Below, piece after piece: positions 1 to 6,769 of a stretch of 16,085 nucleotides of DNA. The position numbers and the translations under genes were made by a program. Location: assembly GCA_017542725.1 (NCBI GenBank), contig JAFXWR010000035.1:1-16085 (forward strand), in the 5' to 3' direction. Position 1 is the stretch's first letter. Each line of letters opens with the position of its first letter. The notes beneath the pieces were generated by a model. The model worked only from the letters and a program-made list of their open reading frames with translations, was not told the origin of the DNA and ran no database searches. Source of the stretch: Lachnospiraceae bacterium. Lineage in GTDB: Bacteria > Bacillota_A > Clostridia > Lachnospirales > Lachnospiraceae.

Positions 1-159
1 CTCTACATGAGCTTTTGCATTTTTAATTACTGGTTTAATACCTCTGTTGCAAGAATCTTTTGTGTTATAAACTTCTGATGTAGCAATAGTTTCTTTGTTG
101 CTAGCTTTCAAATTGAAAGTAAATCCTGTTTTTGTTTGTTTAATTACGAACTGTGCCAT
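1..159 (-). CDS. DUF1508 (YegP-like) protein, C-terminus outside window
   Basis: The 53 visible residues start MAQFVIKQTKTGFTFNLKAS and continue with NKETIATSEVYNTKDSCNRG and IKPVIKNAKAHVE. This is the compact DUF1508/UPF0339 pattern: F-x-I-K-x-T-K-x-G-x-x-F-N-L-K-A-x-N, then IATSE.Y..K.SC..GI..V..NA. The family consists of small, mostly single- or double-repeat proteins of poorly defined function. A strong GGGAGG lies 8 nt before the ATG, and the gene has its own promoter just downstream of the rpsR terminator, so it is probably transcribed separately from the ribosomal operon. The end of the gene lies beyond position 1. The family call is confident; the role is unknown. Confidence 0.85.
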   Translation of the reverse strand, partial: MAQFVIKQTKTGFTFNLKASNKETIATSEVYNTKDSCNRGIKPVIKNAKAHVE

Positions 160-208
160 AATAAACCTCCCAAATTTTTTAAAGAAAGTTTAACACTTCT
201 TTTTCATT

Positions 209-236
209 ATTATAGCATATTCATATTTTTTTTCAA
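209..236 (-). promoter_or_regulatory. Promoter of the DUF1508 gene
   Basis: TTGAAA (231-236) is separated by 16 bp from TATAAT (209-214), and TGC sits directly before the -10 box as an extended -10. It lies between the rpsR terminator and the DUF1508 start, in the right direction. Confidence 0.7.
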
Positions 237-238
237 TA

Positions 239-269
239 AAAAACCTAATGTACGGCACATTAGGTTTTT
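239..269 (-). terminator. Rho-independent terminator after rpsR
   Basis: Thirteen-base perfect arms (239-251 and 257-269) surround a 5-nt loop. On the minus strand the stem ends in GGTTTTT and runs on as T-ATTG, giving a U-tract. The hairpin lies five bases past the rpsR stop. The arms are A-rich and T-rich on both sides, so it could also work on the plus strand. Confidence 0.85.
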
Positions 270-273
270 ATAA

Positions 274-552
274 TTACTCGATAACGTATGGTAATATTCC
301 AACGTGACGAGCTCTGTTAATTGCATTTACGATTTCTCTTTGGTGTTTAGCACAAGCACCTGTAACTCTTCTTGGAAGGATCTTTCCTCTCTCTGAAATA
401 TACTTTCTAAGAGTCTTTTCATCCTTATAGCTTATAGCTTGAGCACCCTTTGTACAGAATTGACAAGTTCTCTTCTTTCTTGGTCTAAATCCTGACTTTC
501 TATCTTTTCTATCTTCTTTATCGTAAAATTTTTGTTTCTTTTCAGCTGGCAT
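274..552 (-). CDS. rpsR: 30S ribosomal protein S18
   Basis: This 92-residue protein is a component of the small-subunit platform, where it binds next to S6. The core is clear: [26 protein letters not shown] and the ending [13 protein letters not shown]30 and C33 (CQFC) together with C67 and H70 (CAKH) form a CxxC...CxxH set, which marks a zinc-binding (C+) form of S18. The N-terminus is the usual basic, disordered extension. AAGGAGG lies 8 nt before the ATG. The gene sits 22 bp after ssb and is last in the rpsF-ssb-rpsR operon, followed at once by a terminator. No rplI follows. Confidence 0.97.
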   Translation of the reverse strand: MPAEKKQKFYDKEDRKDRKSGFRPRKKRTCQFCTKGAQAISYKDEKTLRKYISERGKILPRRVTGACAKHQREIVNAINRARHVGILPYVIE

Positions 553-574
553 CTTATTATCCTCCTTTTAATCT

Positions 575-1003
575 CTAAAATGGGATATCTTCATCTGTAG
601 ATCCTTCAATTTCCATAAATCCGTCTGTCACAGAAGCACTGCTCTCCTTAGAAGCAGCTGGAACGGCCTGACCATTCTTTGGTGCATCTGCAAATTCCTG
701 ATTCTCAATGACAACATCTGCTGTTGGTACTTTTTGACCATCTTTATTGGTGAATTCACCAATTTGAAGTCTTCCCTCTACCAACACTCTTTGTCCTTTA
801 TGGAAATACTTAGAAGCAAATTCTGCTGCTTTTCCAAATGCAACACATCTTATAAAATCTGTTGCTTTGCTTCCATCTTCTTTCTTTGCAAATCTTCTAT
901 CTACGGCTAAAGTATATCTTGCTATAGCCATTGAAGCGTCCTTTGATGAATATTTTAGATCTGGTTCTGCGGTAAGTCTACCCATTAAAATAATTTTGTT
1001 CAT
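575..1003 (-). CDS. ssb: Single-stranded DNA-binding protein
   Basis: The 142-residue SSB coats single-stranded DNA during replication, recombination and repair. Residues 1 to about 105 are the OB fold: MNKIILMGRLTAEPDLKY, then FIRCVAFGKAAEFASKYFHKG, then VEGRLQIGEFTNKDGQK. A short linker rich in Ala and Ser follows, then the acidic tip DEDIPF, which is the docking peptide for partner proteins. Length and tail are normal for Firmicutes. The gene lies between rpsF (25 bp away) and rpsR (22 bp away), the standard operon position. The ribosome-binding site is weak (AGAGAGAG), so coupling to rpsF translation is likely. Confidence 0.97.
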   Translation of the reverse strand: MNKIILMGRLTAEPDLKYSSKDASMAIARYTLAVDRRFAKKEDGSKATDFIRCVAFGKAAEFASKYFHKGQRVLVEGRLQIGEFTNKDGQKVPTADVVIENQEFADAPKNGQAVPAASKESSASVTDGFMEIEGSTDEDIPF

Positions 1004-1028
1004 AATTCTCTCTCTTTCTTAAATGTAT

Positions 1029-1319
1029 TTAAGCGTCTTGCTTTACAATTAAGAATCTAACTACATTTTCCATAATACGTACTGAATTTTCAAGTTCACC
1101 AGGTGTTGATTTCTTGCCTTCAAACTTGATGAAGTAATAATAACCTTCATTCATGTGATTAATGACATAAGCAAACTTTCTCTTACCCCATTCCTCAACA
1201 GGCTCCTCAACACTGCCACCGAAACGACTTACATAACCTTTGATCTTTTCAATCTCAGCATTTCTTTGCTCGTCTTCAAGTTTCGCATTAAGTACAACGC
1301 ACAATTCATACTTGTTCAT
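1029..1319 (-). CDS. rpsF: 30S ribosomal protein S6
   Basis: The 96-residue S6 has a ferredoxin-like fold and forms a heterodimer with S18 on the 30S platform. Diagnostic stretches are MNKYELCVVLNAKLED, VEEWGKRKFAYVINHMNEGY and YYFIKFEG, with a normal-length C-terminus. The start has an AAAGGAGG site 8 nt upstream. It is the first gene of rpsF-ssb-rpsR. An extended -10 promoter about 110 bp upstream and a leader hairpin resembling the S6:S18 binding site suggest feedback control by the S6:S18 complex. Confidence 0.97.
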   Translation of the reverse strand: MNKYELCVVLNAKLEDEQRNAEIEKIKGYVSRFGGSVEEPVEEWGKRKFAYVINHMNEGYYYFIKFEGKKSTPGELENSVRIMENVVRFLIVKQDA

Positions 1320-1344
1320 GTTTTTTACCTCCTTTTGGACTAAT

Positions 1345-1373
1345 GGCCAGCGACGGTAACGCTAGCAAGTGCC
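1345..1373 (-). promoter_or_regulatory. S6:S18-binding leader motif of rpsF mRNA
   Basis: On the minus strand GG-CACUUG is followed by a 6-bp stem (CUAGCG with CGCUGG), the loop UUACCGU and a closing CC. The CACUU bulge and the ACCG loop are the two elements described for the autoregulatory S6:S18 site in bacterial rpsF leaders, which mimics the binding site on 16S rRNA. It ends about 25 nt before the rpsF start. The match is by eye to the published motif. Binding of the S6:S18 complex here would repress the operon. Confidence 0.75.
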
Positions 1374-1430
1374 TAAACAAACAAGCAATTGTAAAACAAG
1401 GCTTATCTGCTTATTCCTTTGGCAACGGAA

Positions 1431-1459
1431 ATTGTAGCATAAATGGTGGAATTTTACAA
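1431..1459 (-). promoter_or_regulatory. Promoter of rpsF-ssb-rpsR
   Basis: TTGTAA (1454-1459), a 17-bp spacer and TACAAT (1431-1436), with TGC immediately before the -10 box as an extended -10. This predicts a leader of roughly 100 nt that contains the S6:S18 motif. Confidence 0.75.
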
Positions 1460-1710
1460 GGGGATTGAATTAAACTTATTTTCCATCAAGTATTTAAACA
1501 AGCATCAGAAATATTGTGTTAAATGGTATTAATTTATACTATTTGTAGTATTTATATAATTTTATAGCTCATAAATATAAGCCTTCATGGCTAGATTTCA
1601 TAGGTCGTGCTTTATGATACAATTTAATTTTTAAGGTGCAGTTTTGAATTATTAAGACAGTTTTGAACGATTTACTTGTGAACGATTAAGTTTTGAATTA
1701 TTAAAGCAAT
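1460..1710. other. Intergenic region between rpsF promoter and accessory block
   Basis: I see no gene in this AT-rich stretch. It contains an inverted repeat ATACTA-TTTG-TAGTAT at 1536-1551 and the left copy of the 68-bp direct repeat (1597-1664). After that, the string TTTTGAATTATTAA recurs at 1642-1655 and 1691-1704, and GAACGATT appears twice between them. This looks like local rearrangement debris at the edge of the accessory block. Confidence 0.6.
1597..1664. repeat. 68-bp direct repeat, left copy
   Basis: This is a perfect match over 68 bp to 7076-7143 in the same orientation. It starts TTCATAGGTCGTGC and ends AAGACAGTTTT. The two copies enclose about 5.4 kb. The match breaks at 1596/7075 (T versus G) and at 1665/7144 (G versus T). 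Confidence 0.97.
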
Positions 1711-1734
1711 AAAAAACGGAGCTCGGTGGCTCCG
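1711..1734 (-). terminator. Terminator of the DUF6273-like operon
   Basis: On the minus strand CGGAGC pairs with GCTCCG around a 6-nt loop and is followed by TTTTTT. It lies about 20 bp after the stop codon of the 699-residue gene, so it closes that three-gene operon. Confidence 0.85.
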
Positions 1735-1754
1735 CATAATCTTCATTATTCATT

Positions 1755-3854
1755 TTACCATTTGTCTTTATTCTCTAAATAATACTTCTCGTAATCTTCA
1801 AATCCATCTTTAGTATTTAATTTAAATATCCAATCCATCTTTCCACCAAATACCTGAAACTTCTTTAGACCTCCGACTTCTTTTCCTGCGAGAAAATTAA
1901 CTTTGTTTCCGTATATTGAATAACTAAGTGAGTCATTGCCAAATACTAAAATCTCAAATTTACTACATTTCTTCTTTGGTGCTACTATCTCTTCATGATA
2001 TGCTAAATCCCCAGTAAATCCATCTTTTACATATAAGAAATAGCCATTGTGGTCATTAGTGTATTCTACAACTTTCTCTTCGCAATCAATATATGCATTC
2101 ACTACATTTATATGAGAACCATCATCTTTTACATATTCAAATCTTTCTACATTTCCAAGCTTTTCTTCTTCGCTAAAAACAACTCTATCATCTTTTATTA
2201 CATTGTGAGTTGCAAGAACAATTACTTTTGCATTTTTAAGTTTGTTGTAAACTCTGTTCTGCTCATTTGCACTTAATGAATGTATTTGCAACTTGCCATT
2301 TTGATAATAAGATAATTCTTTGGTATTTGCCACACGGTCACTATCTTTAAATGGAGTAATGCCAAACCAACTTACATTTTCTAAATCATTAATTGTGTTC
2401 CCTGCAAGCAATACCCAATCTTGACCTGATTTATATGAGCCGTTCCACTCTAATTCTGCATATTTTGATAGTCTTTTTTTTGTGTCTTCATTAAATTTTA
2501 TCTCAATATTATAATATGTTTTATTTGAAAACAATCCTGTTCCTAAAAGCCCATTGCTTGAATTCTTCTTATTGATAGATGTAACTGTTTTATTTGTTGT
2601 ATCTTGCTTTGCATAATAATAAACCCTATCAATTGGCTTTTTAAGTGTGGCTTCATTAGAATCAGATATGATTCTATCTATTTCATCTTGTGTTTCGTAT
2701 TGTGTATCATTATCATCAGAACCTTTTTGAATTATTTTTGCACCTTCTTGTAGTGTGCCACCAATTTGTATAGAGCCATCAGGGTTTTGAATCACGTCAG
2801 CACCCTCAATATGAACATTGTCGCCTAAGACACTATTATCTATATTTATTGTACTTTCTATAATATTGCTGTTCGTTTCTGATATAGCATCTTGACTTTC
2901 GCTAACAATTTCACTTGAAAGAGATGCATTATTTCCACTGTTACTTGGTACATAAGAAATCCACACAGCTGGTCGAATTCCCTGTTCTTTATCTACCGTT
3001 TCACCAGTTAAATTTAAGTATATACCAGTTATATTAATTTGATTGACTACTTGAGCACTATCTTCAAACCTCCCTGAACTCCTAAGCCAAAAACTATTTG
3101 GATATTTTAAATCGCCACTTTGATTTTCATATTTAGAATACTCTGTTGCTTCTGCATATATTTTTTTGTCAATTATATCCGCCTCTGCTTTTTTTGTAAT
3201 AGTAAAGTACTTCCTAACTTCTTCTTCGCTTAGCAAAAATACATAATCTTCTGTATCATTTCCACCATCATTATCATATTTTGAATTAGGATTATTTACA
3301 TTAATAGTTTTTAATATTTTTGTTCTTTCTTCATTTGTAAATGCCTTATTATAAAAACTATCATTTAACATTCTTCTAACAGTACTATCTTCCCAAGTTA
3401 TTTTTTCTTTTCTCTTATTGTAATACAAATCAGTAGCTAATATTTTTGAAGAAAACAATAATGCTCTATTATTAATTATATCCTTTTCTAATACTAACCA
3501 TTCAATAGGGTCTTTTCTATTTCCACTTTCATCATTTTGTGGATATGAGCCAAAAAACATTGTTTCAATTTGATTAGTAGTTGTATCTGTAATTCCACTT
3601 GAATTATTATCTTTACCAAGTTGACCTATTGGCATTCCTTCATATTCCGATGTGTCTACATAACCCCAGTTGCCATTTGACTGTGGCTGTGAATTTTCAT
3701 CACCCCTACCTATTTTAATCTGACTTCCATCATAATTTGATACATCAGGATATGCCCAACCATTATTACCTGTTTGTGGTGCTGAAATACATACAGATAT
3801 ACTATTAAATACAAATAACAAAATTAATAAAACTGATAAAACTCTTTTAAGCAT
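1755..3854 (-). CDS. Large secreted protein with DUF6273/FISUMP-like domain
   Basis: This is a 699-residue protein. Residues 1-25 form a signal peptide (MLKRVLSVLLILLFVFNSIS...); Cys22 lacks a proper lipobox (SISVC), so lipidation is doubtful. Two short N-terminal repeats follow, WAYPDVSNYDG (33-43) and WGYVDTSEYEG (63-73). Residues about 99-301 are the same domain as in the two upstream genes: FFGSYPQ, DPIEWLVLEKD, ITWEDSTVRRMLN, YVFLLSEEEV, FWLRSSG and GIRPAVWISY. The remaining ~400 residues are unrecognised; they contain Ser/Asn-rich linkers and a few motifs such as DRVYYYAKQDTTNKT. GGAG lies 8 nt before the ATG. It is last in a three-gene operon, 29 bp after its neighbour and before a terminator. 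Function is unknown; a cell-surface or extracellular role is inferred. Confidence 0.8.
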   Translation of the reverse strand: MLKRVLSVLLILLFVFNSISVCISAPQTGNNGWAYPDVSNYDGSQIKIGRGDENSQPQSNGNWGYVDTSEYEGMPIGQLGKDNNSSGITDTTTNQIETMFFGSYPQNDESGNRKDPIEWLVLEKDIINNRALLFSSKILATDLYYNKRKEKITWEDSTVRRMLNDSFYNKAFTNEERTKILKTINVNNPNSKYDNDGGNDTEDYVFLLSEEEVRKYFTITKKAEADIIDKKIYAEATEYSKYENQSGDLKYPNSFWLRSSGRFEDSAQVVNQINITGIYLNLTGETVDKEQGIRPAVWISYVPSNSGNNASLSSEIVSESQDAISETNSNIIESTINIDNSVLGDNVHIEGADVIQNPDGSIQIGGTLQEGAKIIQKGSDDNDTQYETQDEIDRIISDSNEATLKKPIDRVYYYAKQDTTNKTVTSINKKNSSNGLLGTGLFSNKTYYNIEIKFNEDTKKRLSKYAELEWNGSYKSGQDWVLLAGNTINDLENVSWFGITPFKDSDRVANTKELSYYQNGKLQIHSLSANEQNRVYNKLKNAKVIVLATHNVIKDDRVVFSEEEKLGNVERFEYVKDDGSHINVVNAYIDCEEKVVEYTNDHNGYFLYVKDGFTGDLAYHEEIVAPKKKCSKFEILVFGNDSLSYSIYGNKVNFLAGKEVGGLKKFQVFGGKMDWIFKLNTKDGFEDYEKYYLENKDKW

Positions 3855-3883
3855 TACTTAATCTCCAAATTAATTTATGGTTC

Positions 3884-4630
3884 TTAATATTTAACCCACA
3901 TAGCAGGGCGAATTCCAAAACCAATAGTATCATCAATAAATACCCCCCACCCAGCATAATCTACTATTCCTAAACGAATGCCTGCGGCACTTGATTGACT
4001 TCCGCCTGGCGAACGCAACCAGTAATTATCACCCCAAGCATCTCCTTTTGATGTTGTTAAAGGTTCTCCATCATCTTTATACGATGAAACTATTTGTCTT
4101 CCTGATTTAAAATATTGACTCGTTTCATCTAAGCTCAATAAAAATACTTTATCCTTTGTATCATTGCCACCACTTGTGTTATACTCCACATTATCATTAT
4201 TTATAACATTTGTTGTTAAAATTTGTCCTTGCTCTTTTTTATTAAATGATAAATCTAAAAAATCAGAGTTCAACCATTTCCTAATTAAAGAATTTTCCCA
4301 AGTAATATTTACATATTCATTATGATAATTCCTTTGATACAACAACCATTTTGTTATTAATAATGCTTTATTATTACCCTTTTCAAGCACAACCCATTCT
4401 ATTGATCTGCCTTTTTCATCTTTCCCAAATTCGATAGAATCCATTTCATCTATAGTTGTGTTCCCTGAATAATCAACTAAAGGTGTACAATTTTCAATTT
4501 GAGCCCTTAAACTACTATTTGAACCTCCACTTGAAGAGCCATCACTGCTTATAGAAGAGTTGCTTCCACAAGCAAATAAAGTAAAAATCATAGCAATGCT
4601 TAATACCACTGATAAAATTTTCTTTAACAT
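3884..4630 (-). CDS. Lipoprotein with DUF6273/FISUMP-like domain (paralogue 2)
   Basis: The protein has 248 residues if it starts at 4630 (MLKKILSVVLSIAMIFTLFAC), where GGAGG lies 6 nt upstream. An upstream in-frame ATG at 4711 lies inside the preceding gene and would bury the signal peptide, so I reject it. The lipobox LFAC places the lipidated Cys at 21. A Ser/Gly linker follows, then the domain: IEFGKDEKGRSIEWVVLEKG, ITWENSLIRKWLN, GGNDTKDKVFLLSLDE, YWLRSPG (from ~203) and GIRPAMWVKY at the C-terminus. The ~30 residues between WLRSPG and RPAMW differ almost completely from paralogue 1, although the last ten residues are nearly identical even at DNA level. The gene is 28 bp after paralogue 1. 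It is probably anchored to the outer face of the membrane; ligand unknown. Confidence 0.85.
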   Translation of the reverse strand: MLKKILSVVLSIAMIFTLFACGSNSSISSDGSSSGGSNSSLRAQIENCTPLVDYSGNTTIDEMDSIEFGKDEKGRSIEWVVLEKGNNKALLITKWLLYQRNYHNEYVNITWENSLIRKWLNSDFLDLSFNKKEQGQILTTNVINNDNVEYNTSGGNDTKDKVFLLSLDETSQYFKSGRQIVSSYKDDGEPLTTSKGDAWGDNYWLRSPGGSQSSAAGIRLGIVDYAGWGVFIDDTIGFGIRPAMWVKY

Positions 4631-4658
4631 ATAAACCTCCGAAATCTTTTTATAGTTT

Positions 4659-5405
4659 TTAATACTTAACCCACATAGCAGGGCGGATATAATAACCACA
4701 AATGACATCATCTCCTCTCTCTACAATAGAGCCCCCATTCCCATGCACATAGCTTGCACGACGAAGTGTTTCACCAGGAGAACGAAGCCACCATGTTGGG
4801 TCAATGTCAATATCTTGATATCTTGTATCAGCATTTCTTAAACTTTCGTTTCTTAAATATTTTTTTACTTCATTTAAACTTAATAAAAATACTTTATCTT
4901 TTGTATTATTACCACCTTTAGTACCATATTCAGCATTGTCGTTATTTACAACATCAGTAATAATTATTGATTCTTTTTCATTTTCATCAAAATTCTTATC
5001 TATAAATTCTTGATTGAGAAATTTTCTAATATCACTATCTTCCCATGATATATTTGTACTCTTTTTATTATATTGCTCACCAGAATATAAATATTTTGTT
5101 AGCAATAATACTTTGTTATTATTCTTTTCAAGCACTAACCACTCAATAGGATTGCCTTTTTCATCAGTTCCAAAGGTTACTGTATCCATCTGATCTATTA
5201 ATACATCTTCTGAGTAATCAATCACTGCTTTGCAGTTTTGAATTTGTGCTTTTAAACTTACTGTTTTACTCGTATTTGATGTTTTTGTGCCACCATCACT
5301 GCTTGATAAATTTTCACTGCTTTGTATTGTTTGCTGACCGCCACAAGCAAATAAAGTAAAAGTAATAGCAATACATAATGCTATTGATAAAATTTTCTTT
5401 AACAT
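4659..5405 (-). CDS. Lipoprotein with DUF6273/FISUMP-like domain (paralogue 1)
   Basis: The protein has 248 residues from the ATG at 5405 (MLKKILSIALCIAITFTLFAC). I prefer this start to the ATG at 5411 because GGAG is 8 nt away rather than 2, and because both paralogues begin MLKK/MLKR. The lipobox LFAC puts the lipid anchor at Cys21. After a Ser/Thr linker, residues ~77-248 carry VTFGTDEKGNPIEWLVLEKN, ISWEDSDIRKFLN, GGNNTKDKVFLLSLNE, WWLRSPG (206 on) and IRPAMWVKY. The same length and shared blocks show that genes 1 and 2 arose by tandem duplication. The segment 212-239 is highly diverged and richer in GC (about 44% by hand count) than the rest. It is the first gene of the operon. Surface location is inferred; function is unknown. 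Confidence 0.85.
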   Translation of the reverse strand: MLKKILSIALCIAITFTLFACGGQQTIQSSENLSSSDGGTKTSNTSKTVSLKAQIQNCKAVIDYSEDVLIDQMDTVTFGTDEKGNPIEWLVLEKNNNKVLLLTKYLYSGEQYNKKSTNISWEDSDIRKFLNQEFIDKNFDENEKESIIITDVVNNDNAEYGTKGGNNTKDKVFLLSLNEVKKYLRNESLRNADTRYQDIDIDPTWWLRSPGETLRRASYVHGNGGSIVERGDDVICGYYIRPAMWVKY

Positions 5406-5440
5406 ATTCATATCTCCTTTATTTTATTACAATTATTTTT

Positions 5441-5458
5441 CACAATTCATAATTTGTG
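5441..5458. promoter_or_regulatory. Inverted repeat upstream of the lipoprotein operon
   Basis: CACAATTCATAATTTGTG pairs over CACAA/TTGTG with two further inner pairs. It sits about 36-53 bp before the start of paralogue 1, in the place expected for an operator. I cannot assign a clear -35/-10 pair here. The adjoining string GGTTCTTAA also follows the stop codon of paralogue 2, which suggests that this spacer was part of the duplicated unit. Confidence 0.3.
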
Positions 5459-5483
5459 GTTCTTAATTCACATTTAAAAACCC

Positions 5484-5732
5484 CTACAAAGCAATACCTT
5501 CCTTTACTTGTTTATCTATATGATATTGGCAATGATTATATTCACTTTCTAATGGGTTCACAATTCTTGATGGTTTATTTGATAACTCTCCGTACTTTTC
5601 GCACATCTTCCACAAATTTAAATTATGCTTGTCTATACAAACATTTTCCCAAAAATAATTATTATCGTTTTCAACTGAAAAATCGACACATTTTTTACAT
5701 TTACCATATAATCCTAAATATTTACAAACCAT
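5484..5732 (-). CDS. Small Cys-containing protein, unknown
   Basis: This 82-residue protein is not recognised. It begins MVCKYLGLYGKCKKCVDF, with six cysteines in all: Cys3, a CxxC pair at 12/15, and later Cys in ENVCIDKH, WKMCEKY and YNHCQYH. These could bind a metal such as zinc. There is no signal peptide or membrane segment, so it is probably cytoplasmic. GGGG lies 6 nt before the ATG. It follows the 82-residue gene upstream by 38 bp and is probably co-transcribed with it. A plus-strand frame of 104 codons overlaps this region but lacks a credible ribosome site; I favour the minus-strand reading. Confidence 0.55.
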   Translation of the reverse strand: MVCKYLGLYGKCKKCVDFSVENDNNYFWENVCIDKHNLNLWKMCEKYGELSNKPSRIVNPLESEYNHCQYHIDKQVKEGIAL

Positions 5733-5770
5733 TTTATCCCCTAAGAATTGATTTAATACTATTGTTGTGA

Positions 5771-6019
5771 TTAAATTAAATTTCTTTTAGATAATTCTTC
5801 TTTAAATATTTTAAGATACCCATTAGCACAATGCTCGCACCATTCAGGTGAAAGAACTTGATACTCTTTTTCAGGACTCTTATCATATGTTCCATCTTTT
5901 AATAACTTATCCCAGCATTGAGCCTCAATACTTTTTATACAGTTTTTAATGTATTCAGTTGACATCTCGCTGATTATATGAGTTTTTTGTTCCGAATCTC
6001 TCCAAACTTCATAATACAT
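5771..6019 (-). CDS. Small protein, unknown
   Basis: This 82-residue protein is unrecognised. It is soluble-looking and rich in charged residues, with MYYEVWRDSEQKTHIISEMS at the start and a WCEHCANGYLKIFKEELSKR end that contains a CxxC. A strong GGAGG lies 7 nt before the ATG. It has the same length as the next gene downstream and also carries a CxxC, so the two may work together; that is inference. A strong terminator lies only ~30 bp upstream of its start, so expression must come from read-through or a promoter squeezed into that gap. Confidence 0.6.
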   Translation of the reverse strand: MYYEVWRDSEQKTHIISEMSTEYIKNCIKSIEAQCWDKLLKDGTYDKSPEKEYQVLSPEWCEHCANGYLKIFKEELSKRNLI

Positions 6020-6048
6020 ATATTAACCTCCAAACTTTTTATCACAAT

Positions 6049-6081
6049 AAAAAAGCCACTATGCCAGTAAGCACAATGACT
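6049..6081 (-). terminator. Terminator after the toxin gene
   Basis: On the minus strand AGTCATTGTGC (6071-6081) pairs with GCATAGTGGCT (6054-6064) around a 6-nt loop. All 11 positions pair, three of them G-U. TTTTT follows (complement of 6049-6053). It lies about 130 bp past the toxin stop and just before the ribosome-binding site of the next small gene. Confidence 0.8.
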
Positions 6082-6208
6082 CATTATTTTATATATTAAA
6101 TTTTATTGTATCAAAACTACAGCAATTAAAATTACCAATTAAAAGAGATACTCTCTCTCTCTCCCTCTTTACTATAGGTAGAAACTCCATCTTTATTTCC
6201 TTTCAAAA

Positions 6209-6514
6209 CTATATTCTTAAATTATCAAAATCTCGTTTAGAATAAATCAATCTTGCTATATAGATATTCTCTTCATCATAATGATAAATTAGATAATAAT
6301 TTCCTACATAGATATATCGGTATTCATATTCCAAAATTTGATTTGTCTTAAGCTGTGGATTAATTTTAGGATTCTTAGCAACCTTACTAATAGCATCATT
6401 TATTCTACTCTTAAAATTCTTAGCTGCATCAACATTATACAAAATGTTTGAGATATAAATAACTGTATCCGCTACATCATTATAGAATTCTTCTGATATT
6501 TTTATATTATACAT
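6209..6514 (-). CDS. RelE/ParE-family toxin
   Basis: The 101-residue protein has the RelE/ParE pattern. The start MYNIKISEEFYNDVADTVIY carries the helix that follows the first strand, then KNFKSRINDAISKVAKNPKI. The C-terminal sheet reads YRYIYVGNYYLIYHYDEEN and IYIARLIYSKRDFDNLRI, matching the family's R-x-x-x-x-x-x-Y-x-x-x-Y and final R-D block. RelE members cleave mRNA in the ribosome and ParE members poison gyrase; the sequence alone does not decide which. The ATG overlaps the end of a 53-codon antitoxin gene by 8 bp, so translation is coupled. Both genes are read from one strong promoter at 6703-6731. Confidence 0.88.
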   Translation of the reverse strand: MYNIKISEEFYNDVADTVIYISNILYNVDAAKNFKSRINDAISKVAKNPKINPQLKTNQILEYEYRYIYVGNYYLIYHYDEENIYIARLIYSKRDFDNLRI

Positions 6515-6668
6515 GTTTAGAAATCACTTCATCTATCATTTCATTCATATCATCAATGGTATACCATTTGCCCATACCACTTTTATGATTTTTTTCATAT
6601 TCCAAAAGTTTAGCATCAATTTCTGATGTCATTTTTTCAATTGTTTCATTATTCAATACTTGTTCCAT
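6507..6668 (-). CDS. Antitoxin partner of the RelE/ParE toxin
   Basis: This 53-residue protein begins MEQVLNNETIEKMTSEID and ends GMGKWYTIDDMNEMIDEVIS-KHV. It is small, acidic and mostly helical, as expected of a RelB-like antitoxin. The stop codon overlaps the toxin start in ATGTATAA, the usual type II arrangement. GGGAGGAG lies 5 nt before the ATG and is a stronger site than the toxin has, so antitoxin would be made in excess. I see no obvious DNA-binding fold; the pair may still autoregulate through the complex. The assignment rests on size, overlap and position rather than on a family match. Confidence 0.78.
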   Translation of the reverse strand: MEQVLNNETIEKMTSEIDAKLLEYEKNHKSGMGKWYTIDDMNEMIDEVISKHV

Positions 6669-6702
6669 AATGCTCCTCCCAAGTAATAAATTTAATAACT
6701 AT

Positions 6703-6731
6703 ATTATACAAAAAAAACCCCTTTTTATCAA
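6703..6731 (-). promoter_or_regulatory. Promoter of the toxin-antitoxin pair
   Basis: TTGATA (6726-6731), exactly 17 bp, TATAAT (6703-6708). The spacer is an A-run, GGGG, then a T-run, which should bend the DNA. The predicted start is about 27 nt before the antitoxin ATG. Confidence 0.8.
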
Positions 6732-6769
6732 TGAAAAATCCAAATCTTTTATACTTTATTTTTAATTTT

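Noticed and set aside
4631..4711. N-terminal extension of paralogue 2 (ATG at 4711)
   Set aside because: It overlaps the previous gene, has no ribosome site, and would place 27 residues before an otherwise perfect lipoprotein signal peptide.
5456..5770. 104-codon plus-strand frame
   Set aside because: It overlaps the minus-strand gene 5484-5732 that has a good ribosome site; the plus frame has none and is rich in Tyr/Ile/Leu as expected of an antisense shadow.
6146..6170. CT-repeat (microsatellite) as a phase-variable tract
   Set aside because: It is short and interrupted, lies after the toxin gene in a non-coding stretch, and is not placed in a promoter spacer or reading frame that I can identify.
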